Shown here: one piece after another, positions 27,676 to 36,216 of the stretch | Layout: every line of letters begins with the position of its first letter | Numbering within the stretch: position 1 is the first letter of the stretch | From: an uncultured Alphaproteobacteria bacterium | Lineage (GTDB): Bacteria > Pseudomonadota > Alphaproteobacteria > Rhodospirillales > Rhodospirillaceae | Length of the DNA: 64,000 nucleotides | NCBI GenBank assembly: GCA_900079695.1 | Contig: LT599022.1 | Coordinates: forward strand, 1,268,287-1,332,286 | Reading direction: 5' to 3' | The notes under the pieces: model-generated | The model's input: the letters and a program-made list of their open reading frames with translations, nothing else | What the model was told of the DNA's origin: nothing | The model's database searches: none | Translations under genes and position numbers: made by a program

Positions 27676-29382
27676 TCAGACGTTCGCCGAGATGCCCGCG
27701 CGGGTCATCATCGCGTGCAGTTCGCGCAGCCCCCGTTCGCAGGCGGCGGCATCGGCGAAGCCCGCGGCGAACGCCTCCACGAAGTCGGGACGCTTGAGAT
27801 GGTCGCGAATGCGGCTGCGCGCCAGATCGGTGGCCCGGCCTTCGGTCAGGGTGCCCGAAAGCAGAAAGCCGAGCAACCGCGTCGCGCGGTCGGCGAGGGC
27901 GAGTTCCGGATGGTCGATGCGCTCGATCACGCGGTGGGTGACGAGATGCTCGGCCGACAGCGCGTCGAGGTGCGCGCACACCGGCTGCGCCGCCTTGGGC
28001 GGGAATCGCCGCGCAAGCCAGCGCGAGAGATCGGCGGCGACGGCCAACGGCGCCAGCGGGTCGCCCTGCCCCGGCGCGAGATCGGCCAGCGCCGCGCCCT
28101 CGACGGTCCGCCGCAGCGCCTCGAACGCCGCGCCCCGCACCTCGGGCTCGTGGGTGAGCGGCGCGTCGAGGCAGCGCAGCAGCGCGATCCGCCGCGCCGC
28201 GCCGTCGAGCGCCATCAGCAGCCAGTCGAGCGCGCGCTTGCGCCCGGTGACGCCGCCCTCGACCACGAAGGTTCCGGCACGTTCGAGCAGGGCGAGCGCC
28301 GCCGCCTCCCCCTCGACCACCGCCGACGGGCCGATCAGACGGTTGGCGAGGGTGCGGAAGCAGGCGTCCTCGCGGGTGGGGTCGAAGCGCGACAGTTCAC
28401 CCGGCCCGGCGACCATCTTCAGACAGCGCTCCACCAGCGTGGCGCGCAGGAGCGGCAGCGCGCCCGCCTTCAGCCCCGCGACGAACGTCTCGCGCCGCGG
28501 CATCGCCGCGTCGAAACCGGGCGCTCCGCCCGCCAGAAGCGGCAACAGCGCCTCGATCGCGGCAGCGAGATTGTGCCGGGGGCCGAGCGCGTCGATCAGC
28601 ACGTCGCGGCTCATGAACACCTGCGCGGCCACGGAATCGAGAATCGCACGCGCCTCGGCGTCGGTCTCCGCCGCCAGCAGTTCGCCCAGGCGATCGAGCT
28701 TGCCGAGCCAATCGCGCCGCTCCGCAAGATCGCGCGCGAGCACCACGGTGGCGGCGAAGGTTCCGTCGAATGGATCGGCCGCGTCTTCGTCGCGCAGCAC
28801 CACGCCGAAACGGGTTCCGATCCGGCGCGGCAGGTTCTTGCGGCGGTCGGCGCGGCGCGCCCGCGCGCCGATGCCCTCGATCGCGCGGTAGATCTCTTCG
28901 CCGCGGGTCTTCGGCAACATTTCGGAGCCGCGCGTCTGCACCAGGGCGACGCGGTCGACCCCCGCCATGACGATCGATTCGGTATCCCAGATGCGCTGGT
29001 ATTCGCGCCAGACGTGCAGCACTTCGGTGGGGGTGAGGCAGGTTTCGTCGAGGTACTTGCGGAACAGGCGCGCCATCAGCGCGAGACTGTCGTGCCCGAG
29101 AAACTCGGCCTCCTCGCGGCACATCGGCGCGCTCTCGACCGGGGTGATGCGGACGTCGCGCAGCGGCTTGACTGCGCCCATCTTCTCGAACACCTGCTTT
29201 TCCGCGTGTTCGCCGTCGGCGCGTTTCCACAGGCGGAGAATCCGCACGCCCTCGACCCGGCCGGACTTGAGGTCCTGCTCGGCCGCCTGCTTGGCGGTTT
29301 CCTCGTCGTCGTAAAGATTCCTGACCGTCCAGTTCTTGGCGACCAGAACCTGCAACTCGAACGTCGCGCGCCGGTTCGACAT
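27676..29382 (-). CDS. Large conserved-looking soluble protein, unknown function
   Basis: I do not recognise this 568-residue protein. Residues 1-70 form a small alpha-beta unit (ATFELQVLVAKNWTVRNLYDDEETAKQAAEQDLKSGRVEGVRILRLWKR). The rest is almost all helical, rich in A, L and R, with repeated patterns resembling HEAT-like or tetratricopeptide-like packing, and single motifs such as EAEFLGHDSLALMARLFRKYLDETCLTPTEVLHVWREYQ. No signal peptide, membrane helix, nucleotide-binding or catalytic motif is apparent. GAAAGGA precedes the ATG. It is followed closely by a small membrane protein and lies 98 bases after holC. Confidence 0.75.
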   Translation of the reverse strand: MSNRRATFELQVLVAKNWTVRNLYDDEETAKQAAEQDLKSGRVEGVRILRLWKRADGEHAEKQVFEKMGAVKPLRDVRITPVESAPMCREEAEFLGHDSLALMARLFRKYLDETCLTPTEVLHVWREYQRIWDTESIVMAGVDRVALVQTRGSEMLPKTRGEEIYRAIEGIGARARRADRRKNLPRRIGTRFGVVLRDEDAADPFDGTFAATVVLARDLAERRDWLGKLDRLGELLAAETDAEARAILDSVAAQVFMSRDVLIDALGPRHNLAAAIEALLPLLAGGAPGFDAAMPRRETFVAGLKAGALPLLRATLVERCLKMVAGPGELSRFDPTREDACFRTLANRLIGPSAVVEGEAAALALLERAGTFVVEGGVTGRKRALDWLLMALDGAARRIALLRCLDAPLTHEPEVRGAAFEALRRTVEGAALADLAPGQGDPLAPLAVAADLSRWLARRFPPKAAQPVCAHLDALSAEHLVTHRVIERIDHPELALADRATRLLGFLLSGTLTEGRATDLARSRIRDHLKRPDFVEAFAAGFADAAACERGLRELHAMMTRAGISANV

Positions 29383-29480
29383 CGCCGCGTCCTTTCCCTC
29401 GTTCCCTCTGCCGGGCCCCTTTTCCGGAGCCTCTGAAAATGCGGGGCGGCCTTCGTGCCGTGCCGCTCCCGTTCCGTATT

Positions 29481-29945
29481 TCAGCTTTTGGACGAATTCG
29501 CCCTCTCCGTCCAGCGTCCGTTGTCGTCCTGCTGCCAATAGCGCAGATCGTGGCCCGCGTCGCGCAGGCTCGCCCAACGGCGGCGGGCCGCCGCCACGTC
29601 GTCCGGAACCGCGCCGTCGAAAAGGTCGAGTACCCGCTCGAACCCGGCCGGATCCAGGAAATCCGCGCCCTCGGTGATCACCAGCAGGTTGGCGCCGTTG
29701 GGGTTCTCGGCGGAGTCGGTGATCCACACCGGCTGCTCGCCCGGCTCGCCGCCCCCGGGGCTCCCGTGCGGCAGCCAGGAGTCGTCCGTATACGTCCAAA
29801 GGAGCGAATCGAGATCCTTGGCGCGCTCCGGGGACCCGGTGGTGACGACCGCGCGGAAGCCGCCCGCCAACGCCCGCTCCAGGAGTTCGGGGAGCGCACG
29901 TTCGAGCGGCCATTTCTGCAGGTGGTAGAAGTCGATCCGGGCCAT
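29481..29945 (-). CDS. holC: DNA polymerase III chi subunit
   Basis: HolC links the clamp loader to single-strand binding protein at the replication fork. The 154-residue protein begins ARIDFYHLQKWPLERALPELLERALAGGFRAVV, followed by RAKDLDSLLWTYTDDSWLPHGSPG, both hallmark segments of alphaproteobacterial chi, and ends in a helical tail. I chose the ATG at 29945 rather than one 10 codons upstream because the family starts just before RIDFYHL. In many alphaproteobacteria holC follows pepA; here it follows degQ after a terminator. Confidence 0.92.
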   Translation of the reverse strand: MARIDFYHLQKWPLERALPELLERALAGGFRAVVTTGSPERAKDLDSLLWTYTDDSWLPHGSPGGGEPGEQPVWITDSAENPNGANLLVITEGADFLDPAGFERVLDLFDGAVPDDVAAARRRWASLRDAGHDLRYWQQDDNGRWTERANSSKS

Positions 29946-29980
29946 GGTTCCGTCATACCACGCCGCGGCGGGCAAGCGAA

Positions 29981-30002
29981 AGGCCGGGGTCTCCCCCGGC
30001 CT
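29981..30002 (-). terminator. Terminator of hflKC-degQ
   Basis: Stem AGGCCGGGG / CCCCGGCCT with a 4-base loop, followed on the minus strand by TTTCGCTT, 28 bases after the degQ stop. The short T-run makes it moderate. Confidence 0.62.
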
Positions 30003-30029
30003 CCGCGCGCCTTCGCAAAGAAAGGCCGT

Positions 30030-31556
30030 TCACTTCTTGGCGTCGTCGATCCGGAGCGCGAGGAAGCGCTTGCGGTCGCCGAGGCGCACCTGCAGCAGCA
30101 CCGACTGGCGGCCCGCCTTCTTCGCCGCCTCGATGCCGGCGCGCAGATCGTCGGGCGCGGCCACCGCACGCTGCGTCACCGCCTCGATCACCATGCCCGG
30201 CTGCACGCCCTTGTCCGCCGCCTGACCGCCCGGGTCGACGCCGATCACCACCACGCCCTTGACGTCGTCGCCGACGCCGTACTTCTCGCGGAGTTGCGGC
30301 GTGAGCGCGGTCACGGTGAGACCGAGAGCCTTCATTTCCCTGGCCGGACCGGAGGTCTTGCCGGGCGCGGGGAGCTTGTCGGCTTCGGCCGCCTTCACCT
30401 CGTCGTGAAGCTCGCCGACCTTGACCTTCTTGGTCAGGTGCTTGCCGTTGCGGATCAGTTCGAGGCTCACCGACTTGCCGATTTCGGTCTCGGCGACGAT
30501 CCGCGGCAGGCGGCGCATCTCCTCGACCGGCTTGCCGTCGAAGGAGACGATCACGTCGCCCGCCTCGATGCCCGCCTCGGCCGCCGGGCTGCCCGACTGC
30601 ACGCCCTGCACCAGCGCGCCCACCGGCTTGTCCATGCCGAGGCTCTCGGCGATGTCCTCGGTGACGTGCTGGATGGTGACGCCCAGCCAGCCGCGGCGCG
30701 CGTGGCCGTATTGCTGGATGTCCTTGATCACCTGCTGCACGGTGCGCGCCGGAATCGCGAAGCCGATGCCGACCGACCCGCCCGAGGGCGAGAAGATCAT
30801 CGAGTTGACGCCGATCACCTTGCCGTCCATGTCGAACATCGGCCCGCCGGAATTGCCGCGGTTGATCGACGCGTCGGTCTGGATGAAGTCGTCGTAGGGC
30901 CCGGCGTTGATGTCGCGGCCGCGCGCCGAGACGATACCCGCGGTGACCGTGCCGCCAAGGCCGAAGGGATTGCCGATCGCCAGCACCCAGTCGCCCACCC
31001 GCGCCTTGTCGGAATCGCCGAACTCGACGTAGGGCAGATCGGTCTTGGTCTCGACCTGAAGCAGCGCGACGTCGCTCTTGGCGTCGCGGCCGATCAGCTT
31101 CGCCGGGGCCTCGCGGCCGTCGTGGAACGAGACGACGATCTCGGTGGCCTCGTCGATGACGTGGTTGTTGGTGACGATCAGCCCCTTGGCGCTGATGATG
31201 AAGCCCGAACCGAGGGAGCGGGTCTTGCGCTTGGGCGCGGATTGGCCGCCCTGCTGGTTCTGGAAGCGGTCGAAGTAGTCCTTGAAAAACTCCTCGAACG
31301 GCGATCCCGGCGGCAACTGCGGCAGCCCCGGAATCACCTGATCCTCACCCTCGGCGTCGTGCGTGGTGGCGATATTGACCACTGCGGGCAGCAACCTGTC
31401 CGCAAGGTCGGCGAAGCTGTCCGGCGCAGGCCGGGCGAACGCCGGAAGCGGCGCCATGCCCAGCACGACCACCAGCGCGCCGAGCACGCGCGCCCAGGAG
31501 CGAAGGCCGGGGCCGAAGCCCCGACGCCCGCGCGTCGTCAGTTGCAGATCCGACAC
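30030..31556 (-). CDS. degQ: Periplasmic serine protease/chaperone of the DegP/DegQ (HtrA) family
   Basis: A 508-residue secreted protease. A signal peptide (residues 18-42, ending PAFA) precedes the trypsin-like domain with catalytic H132 (TNNHVID), D162 (KSDVALL) and S236 (RGNSGGPMF). Two PDZ domains follow: one around HARRGWLGVTIQHVTEDIAESLGM and one around REMKALGLTVTALTPQLREKYGV. It degrades or refolds misfolded periplasmic proteins. The start is a GTG at 31556 with GGAGG 7 bases upstream. It lies 19 bases after hflC on the same strand; hflK-hflC-degQ is a common alphaproteobacterial operon. DegP or DegQ type cannot be separated here. Confidence 0.94.
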   Translation of the reverse strand: MSDLQLTTRGRRGFGPGLRSWARVLGALVVVLGMAPLPAFARPAPDSFADLADRLLPAVVNIATTHDAEGEDQVIPGLPQLPPGSPFEEFFKDYFDRFQNQQGGQSAPKRKTRSLGSGFIISAKGLIVTNNHVIDEATEIVVSFHDGREAPAKLIGRDAKSDVALLQVETKTDLPYVEFGDSDKARVGDWVLAIGNPFGLGGTVTAGIVSARGRDINAGPYDDFIQTDASINRGNSGGPMFDMDGKVIGVNSMIFSPSGGSVGIGFAIPARTVQQVIKDIQQYGHARRGWLGVTIQHVTEDIAESLGMDKPVGALVQGVQSGSPAAEAGIEAGDVIVSFDGKPVEEMRRLPRIVAETEIGKSVSLELIRNGKHLTKKVKVGELHDEVKAAEADKLPAPGKTSGPAREMKALGLTVTALTPQLREKYGVGDDVKGVVVIGVDPGGQAADKGVQPGMVIEAVTQRAVAAPDDLRAGIEAAKKAGRQSVLLQVRLGDRKRFLALRIDDAKK

Positions 31557-31575
31557 TCTTTACCTCCGTCTGGCT

Positions 31576-32439
31576 CTATTTCCCGCTCACCCGCCCGAAG
31601 TAGCGGAAGAACTGCGAATCCGGGCTGAGCACCAGGGTGGTGTCGGCACCGAGGGATTCGCGATAGGCGTCCATCGATCGATAGAACGCGAAGAACTCCG
31701 GATCCCGCCCGTAGGCACGGCCGAGGATTTCGTTGCGGGTGGCGTCGCCCTCGCCGCGCAGCACCTGCGCCTGACGGCGCGCCTCCGCGAGGATCACGGT
31801 ACGCTCGCGATCGGCCTCGGCCTGGATCTTGGCCTTCAGCTCCGCGCCGTCTGCGCGGTAGCGGGCCGCCTCGGCGAAGCGATCCGAACGCATGCGGTTG
31901 TAGAGGGCGTCGGCGGTATCCTTCGGCAACTCGGTGCGGCCGATGCGCACGTCGATCACCTCGATGCCGAACTCGCGCTCGCGCTCGCGCACCGCATTGT
32001 TGATGTTCTCCATCACCTCGGCGCGCTTTTCCGACAGGATATCCGTGAGCAGCACCTTCGCCACTTCGACGCGCACCGCGTTGTTGAGCTCGCGGCCGAG
32101 ACGCTGGCGCAGCACCGCCTCCGAGCCCGCGGATTTGCGGAACTGCAGCGGATCGGTGATCTTGTAGCGGGCGTAGAGGTCGACGATGATGCGGCGCTGG
32201 TCGCGCAGGTTCATCTCTTCGGCGTCGGGATCGAGGTCGAGGATGCGCTTTTCGTAGAACGCCACCTCCTGGATGAACGGCACCTTGAAGTAGAGGCCGG
32301 GCTCCTGATAGACCGCGCGCGGATCGCCGAACTGGAGCACCAGCGCCTGCTTGGTCTGATGCACCACGAACATGCTGTTGGCGGCGACGAACAGGGCGAT
32401 CACCGCCCCGAGGCCGAGAAAGGCATAGCGTCGGTTCAT
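31576..32439 (-). CDS. hflC: FtsH modulator HflC
   Basis: HflC pairs with HflK to form a membrane cage around the FtsH protease and restrains it. The 287-residue protein has an N-terminal membrane anchor (YAFLGLGAVIALFVAANSMFVV), the SPFH/prohibitin domain (QTKQALVLQFGDPRAVYQEPGLYFKVPFIQEVAFYEKRILDLDPD) and a C-terminal helix FRKSA to RRQAQVLRGEGDATRNEILGRAYGRDPEFFAFYRSMDAYRESL, all as in HflC. The start lies one base after the hflK stop, so the two are translationally coupled. Confidence 0.95.
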   Translation of the reverse strand: MNRRYAFLGLGAVIALFVAANSMFVVHQTKQALVLQFGDPRAVYQEPGLYFKVPFIQEVAFYEKRILDLDPDAEEMNLRDQRRIIVDLYARYKITDPLQFRKSAGSEAVLRQRLGRELNNAVRVEVAKVLLTDILSEKRAEVMENINNAVREREREFGIEVIDVRIGRTELPKDTADALYNRMRSDRFAEAARYRADGAELKAKIQAEADRERTVILAEARRQAQVLRGEGDATRNEILGRAYGRDPEFFAFYRSMDAYRESLGADTTLVLSPDSQFFRYFGRVSGK

Positions 32440-32440
32440 C

Positions 32441-33628
32441 TTACTTCGCCCCCCGGTTCGGCATGTTGGCGCCGTTGGCCGGCGCGGCGTTGCCGCGCTT
32501 CTGGATTTCCGGCAGCGGCAGGTAGGGCACCACGCCCGAGCCGCCCTGCGCCGGATCGATCAGCACCTTGTTGGACCGGCTCAGCACGTCCTGCATGGTT
32601 TCGATATAAAGACGCTCGCGCGTGACCGGAGCGGCCACCTTGTAGCTGTCGTAGACCGAATTGAAACGATCCGCCTCGCCCTGTGCGTCCTTCACCTGAC
32701 GCTCCTTATAGGCGAGCGCGTCCTGCTGGATCTTTTCCGCCTCGCCCTTGGCGCGCGGAATGATGTCGTTGCGGTAGGCGTTCGCCTCGTTGCGCTGGCG
32801 GTCGAGATCCTGGCGGGCGTTGTTGACGTCGTGGAACGCCTCGATCACCTGCTTCGGCGGATCGACCGCGAGCAGCTTGACGCCGGTGATGGCGACGCCC
32901 GCGCCGTAGTAGTCGAGCAGCGCCTGGAGCTGCGTCTGCATCTCCGCCTGGAGCGCCTCCTTGCGGTCGGTCATCAGTTGGTCGAGGCTCGAACGCCCGG
33001 CGACCTCGCGCATCGCGCTCTCGGCGGCGCGGCGGATCGTCGCCTCCGGATCGCGGATGTTGAAGAGGAAGTCCTCGGCCTTGGCGACGCGCCAGAACAC
33101 CGAGTAGTCGGCGTCGACGACGTTCTGATCGGCGGTCAGCACCTGGCGGTCGTCGCTGGAGCGCTGGACCTGACCGTAGCGGCGCTGGGTGTCGTCGGCG
33201 AGCTGCGCGCCGATGTTGATCTGGCGGATGTTCGTCACCGACACGGTGGTGACGTCGCCGACCGGCGCGGGGAACCAATAATGCAGGCCCGGCTCGGTGG
33301 ACTTGACGAATTCGCCGAACAGCAGCTCGACGCCCTGTTCGTCGGACTGGACCTTATAGAAGCCCGAGCTCGCCCACGCGGCGACCAACACCGCGAGGCC
33401 GAGGACGATCGCCCGCGGCCCCTGCGGCCCGCGCGGGAACCATCCCTTCATCCGGTCCTGGCCCTTGCGCAGAATGTCTTCGAAATCCGGAGGCTGCTGC
33501 CCCGGACCGCGTCCCCCGCCGCCCTTGCGCGGGCCGTTCCCCCACGGGTTGTTGGGCGGCGTGCCGCCGGGCGGATTGCCCCCGCCCCAAGGCCCACCTC
33601 CATTCCCGCTGCCGGTATTCCAGGGCAT
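32441..33628 (-). CDS. hflK: FtsH modulator HflK
   Basis: The partner of HflC in the FtsH-regulating SPFH complex. The 395-residue protein has a glycine- and proline-rich cytoplasmic N-terminus (residues 1-65), one membrane helix (AIVLGLAVLVAAWASSGFY, about 71-89) and an SPFH domain (VQSDEQGVELLFGEFVKSTEPGLHYWFPAPVGDVTTVSV). The coiled coil with NNARQDLDRQRNEANAYRNDIIPRAKGEAEKI and the C-terminal ETMQDVLSRSNKVLID are typical of HflK. GAGGGG lies about 10 bases before the ATG. First gene of the hflK-hflC-degQ operon. Confidence 0.95.
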   Translation of the reverse strand: MPWNTGSGNGGGPWGGGNPPGGTPPNNPWGNGPRKGGGGRGPGQQPPDFEDILRKGQDRMKGWFPRGPQGPRAIVLGLAVLVAAWASSGFYKVQSDEQGVELLFGEFVKSTEPGLHYWFPAPVGDVTTVSVTNIRQINIGAQLADDTQRRYGQVQRSSDDRQVLTADQNVVDADYSVFWRVAKAEDFLFNIRDPEATIRRAAESAMREVAGRSSLDQLMTDRKEALQAEMQTQLQALLDYYGAGVAITGVKLLAVDPPKQVIEAFHDVNNARQDLDRQRNEANAYRNDIIPRAKGEAEKIQQDALAYKERQVKDAQGEADRFNSVYDSYKVAAPVTRERLYIETMQDVLSRSNKVLIDPAQGGSGVVPYLPLPEIQKRGNAAPANGANMPNRGAK

Positions 33629-33671
33629 CGTCGCTTGTCCCCTCTGGATTGGATTATTTTGGAATACGGGT

Positions 33672-33700
33672 TTGCCTGCCCCGTCCCCGAAACCTTATAT
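33672..33700 (+). promoter_or_regulatory. Candidate sigma-70 promoter of mrp
   Basis: TTGCCT (33672-33677) and TTATAT (33695-33700) are separated by 17 bases, 44 bases before the mrp ATG, in the gap between divergent hflK and mrp. Confidence 0.5.
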
Positions 33701-33744
33701 CGAAGGACCGAACCCTGTCACCCGCTTGATCGGACACCACCGAG

Positions 33745-34881
33745 ATGAATTGGCGCAACTTTCTCCCCCGCATATCGGGGCAATCTCCACGCGTGTCAAC
33801 GTCCGCCGACCCCAAGGAAGCGTTGGCGGAAGCCGTTCTGGGCGCGTTTGCGGAGGCCGCTCCCGGCGCAACCGTCGCGGGTTGGAACCCCGCCGAGCAG
33901 GTCGCCGGATTCGACGTGACCGGCGGCCGGGTGCTGCTGGCGCTCTCGGCCCCACCCGACCGGGCGGAAGAGCTCGAACCCGCGCGCGCGCGCCTCGAAG
34001 CGGCGCTCGCCAAGGTTCCGGGGGTCGCGGGCGTCAACGTGGTGCTGACCGCCGAGCGCGCCGCGCCGCCCCCGCCGCCGCAACAGCCGCGCCTCGGCCA
34101 GCACCCCACCGGCGGCAAGATCGAACTGCCGGACGTCGGTCTGGTGGTCGCGATCGCCTCCGGCAAGGGCGGCGTCGGCAAGTCCACCACCACCGCCAAC
34201 CTCGCGCTGGCGATGGTGCAGAAGGGGCTGCGCGTCGGCGTTCTCGACGCCGACATCTACGGCCCCTCGATCCCCACCCTGTTCGGCTGCGAAGGCGCGA
34301 AGCCGGGCATGGCCGACGGCAAGATGGTGCCGGTGGAGGCGCACGGAGTGAAGCTGATCTCGATCGGCTTCCTGCTGCCGCCCGATGCGCCGGTGATCTG
34401 GCGCGGACCGATGGTTTCGGGGGCGATCGAGCAGTTGTTCCGCGACGTCGTCTGGGGCGGGCTCGACGTGCTGCTGGTCGACCTGCCGCCCGGCACCGGC
34501 GACGCCCAGCTGACGATGAGCCAGAAGGCGCCGCTCTCCGGCGCTGTGATCGTCTCGACGCCGCAGGACCTCGCGCTGATCGACGCCCGCCGCGCCCTGC
34601 AGATGTTCCGCAAGGTCGAGGTGCCGGTGTTCGGCATCGTCGAGAACATGAGCTACTACGAGTGCCCCAACTGCGGCCACCGCGAGCACATCTTCGCCCA
34701 CGGCGGCGCGGAAACCGCGGCGCGGGAGTTGGAAACCCCGTTCCTCGGCGAAATCCCGCTCACCCTCGCGATCCGCGAGGCCGCCGACGCGGGCGCGCCG
34801 ATCGCCGTCGCCGACCCGGACGGCCCGCACGCCAGGGCCTACGCACGCATCGCCGAGGCGATCCTCTACGGCGCGGCGTAG
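33745..34881 (+). CDS. mrp: Mrp/NBP35-family iron-sulfur carrier ATPase
   Basis: This 378-residue P-loop ATPase of the MinD/Mrp family is thought to carry and insert Fe-S clusters (ApbC in other bacteria). An N-terminal MIP18/DUF59-like domain (residues 20-105) precedes a deviant Walker A ASGKGGVGKSTTTANLA and ADIYGPSIPTLFG. The C-terminal region has the cluster-binding CxxC (ENMSYYECPNCGHREHIFAHGG). The start ATG at 33745 is taken although a short N-terminal extension results; an in-frame GTG inside is possible. A candidate promoter lies upstream. Confidence 0.94.
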   Translation: MNWRNFLPRISGQSPRVSTSADPKEALAEAVLGAFAEAAPGATVAGWNPAEQVAGFDVTGGRVLLALSAPPDRAEELEPARARLEAALAKVPGVAGVNVVLTAERAAPPPPPQQPRLGQHPTGGKIELPDVGLVVAIASGKGGVGKSTTTANLALAMVQKGLRVGVLDADIYGPSIPTLFGCEGAKPGMADGKMVPVEAHGVKLISIGFLLPPDAPVIWRGPMVSGAIEQLFRDVVWGGLDVLLVDLPPGTGDAQLTMSQKAPLSGAVIVSTPQDLALIDARRALQMFRKVEVPVFGIVENMSYYECPNCGHREHIFAHGGAETAARELETPFLGEIPLTLAIREAADAGAPIAVADPDGPHARAYARIAEAILYGAA

Positions 34882-34883
34882 CC

Positions 34884-35384
34884 CTACCGGGCGATCCGTT
34901 GCAGGCGGATCACGAACTCGGGGTCGGTCATCAGCCCGCGGTCGGTGACCGAAACCTCGAGAAACGGCAACGCGCCGTCGACCGAGCGGGCGAAGCCGCC
35001 GTCGATCACCGCGGCGTCGCCGGGCTTGAAGGTCGCGGCGGGGCCGAACGCGGTGGGCTCGGCGTTGATCTCCGGCGCGATCAGGGTGGCGGCGCAGGGA
35101 AGGCCGAACTTCGCCACGCCGAGTTTCGGCAGCGTCGCCGAAACCTCCATGGTCGCCACCTTCCAGCCGTCGATCCGCCCCTCGCCCACCGCCTTGGCGA
35201 GGCGCAGGCGACCCTCGGCGGCGGCGGCGGCCTCGGCGGCGTCGCGCTCCGCCGCGTCGGCGATGCGCGCCGCCTTGAGCCACGCGGCGCGGTTGTCGTC
35301 CACCGCCTTGCACAGGGCGTCGCGGCCGTCGTCGCCGCAGGCGGTGAGCAGCAGTGGCAGCAGAAACAGCGCGAAACGGCGCAT
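34884..35384 (-). CDS. Hypothetical lipoprotein
   Basis: A 166-residue protein with a lipoprotein signal peptide: MRRFALFLLPLLLTAC, lipobox LLTAC with C16 as the lipidated residue. The mature part has an alanine-rich helical start (DDNRAAWLKAARIADAAERDAAEAAAAAEGRLRLAKAVGEG) and a beta-rich end. I do not recognise the family. AAGGAG precedes the ATG. It follows the phzF-like gene by 11 bases on the same strand and is probably co-transcribed with it and thyX; its stop is 2 bases from that of mrp. Confidence 0.8.
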   Translation of the reverse strand: MRRFALFLLPLLLTACGDDGRDALCKAVDDNRAAWLKAARIADAAERDAAEAAAAAEGRLRLAKAVGEGRIDGWKVATMEVSATLPKLGVAKFGLPCAATLIAPEINAEPTAFGPAATFKPGDAAVIDGGFARSVDGALPFLEVSVTDRGLMTDPEFVIRLQRIAR

Positions 35385-35395
35385 GGCGGTCTCCT

Positions 35396-36211
35396 TCAGC
35401 CGGGAATCTCGATCACGCCCTCGGCTACCGCGACCGCATGCCCGGCGATCGCGACCCGGTCGCCGCGCACCTCGGTCCACAGCCAGCCGCCGCGCGCGCT
35501 CGCCTGGCGGCAGGTGAGCCTCGCCTTGCCCAGCCGCGCCGACCAGAACGGCGCAAGCTGGGTGTGCGCCGCGCCGGTCACCGGGTCCTCGGGAATGCCG
35601 ACCTTGGCGGCGAAGTAGCGCGAGGTGACGTCGGCGCGCGCGCCGCCCGGCGCGGTGGCGATCACGCAGGTATCGTCGGCCGCGGCGGTGGCGATCACCC
35701 GCTCGCCGTCGAGCGCCGCGATCTTCGCATGGTCGGGCGTCAGCGCCTCGACCTCGGCGGGGGTGCGGAACACGCAGATCCAGTCGCGCGCCTTGTAGAC
35801 CTCCACCGGTTCCGCCCCGAGCGCCTCGGCGAGCCCCGCGGGCGGCGTGGCGGGCGCGGGGACCCAGGCGGGGAAGTCGAGCACCAGACGGCCGTCCGCC
35901 TCGCCGACCGCGAGCGCGCCCGACAGGGTGTGGAACCGCAGCGGCGCGGGAAAGCCCATGCGCCGGAGCACGAACCCGGTGGCGAGGGTGGCGTGGCCAC
36001 ACAGCGGCACCTCGACCGCCGGGGTGAACCAACGGAGCTTCCAGTCCGCGCCGTCGGCCACCACGAAGGCGGTCTCGCTCAAATTGAATTCGGCGGCGAT
36101 CGCCTGCAGCGTCGCGTCGGGCAGGAAGGCGTCGAGCTTCAGCACCGCCGCCGGATTGCCCTTGAACGGCGTGTCGGTGAACGCGTCGACGACGCTGTAG
36201 GCGAGCCGCAT
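35396..36211 (-). CDS. PhzF-family isomerase/epimerase
   Basis: A 271-residue protein of the PhzF/DAP-epimerase-like fold. The catalytic glutamate lies in FNLSETAFV (E46), and the conserved GNPAAVL (residues 18-24), VPLCGHATLATGFVL and the ending EDPVTGAAHTQLAPFW repeat the family's pattern. In phenazine producers PhzF isomerises an anthranilate derivative, but most family members, including this one without other phz genes, have unknown substrates. The start lies 5 bases after the thyX stop, so the two share a transcript. Confidence 0.9.
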   Translation of the reverse strand: MRLAYSVVDAFTDTPFKGNPAAVLKLDAFLPDATLQAIAAEFNLSETAFVVADGADWKLRWFTPAVEVPLCGHATLATGFVLRRMGFPAPLRFHTLSGALAVGEADGRLVLDFPAWVPAPATPPAGLAEALGAEPVEVYKARDWICVFRTPAEVEALTPDHAKIAALDGERVIATAAADDTCVIATAPGGARADVTSRYFAAKVGIPEDPVTGAAHTQLAPFWSARLGKARLTCRQASARGGWLWTEVRGDRVAIAGHAVAVAEGVIEIPG

Positions 36212-36216
36212 CGTCG

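Noticed and set aside
35396-36211. PhzF-like gene as part of a phenazine cluster
   Set aside because: No other phz gene is present; it is in an operon with thyX and a lipoprotein, and most PhzF-like proteins are unrelated to phenazines.
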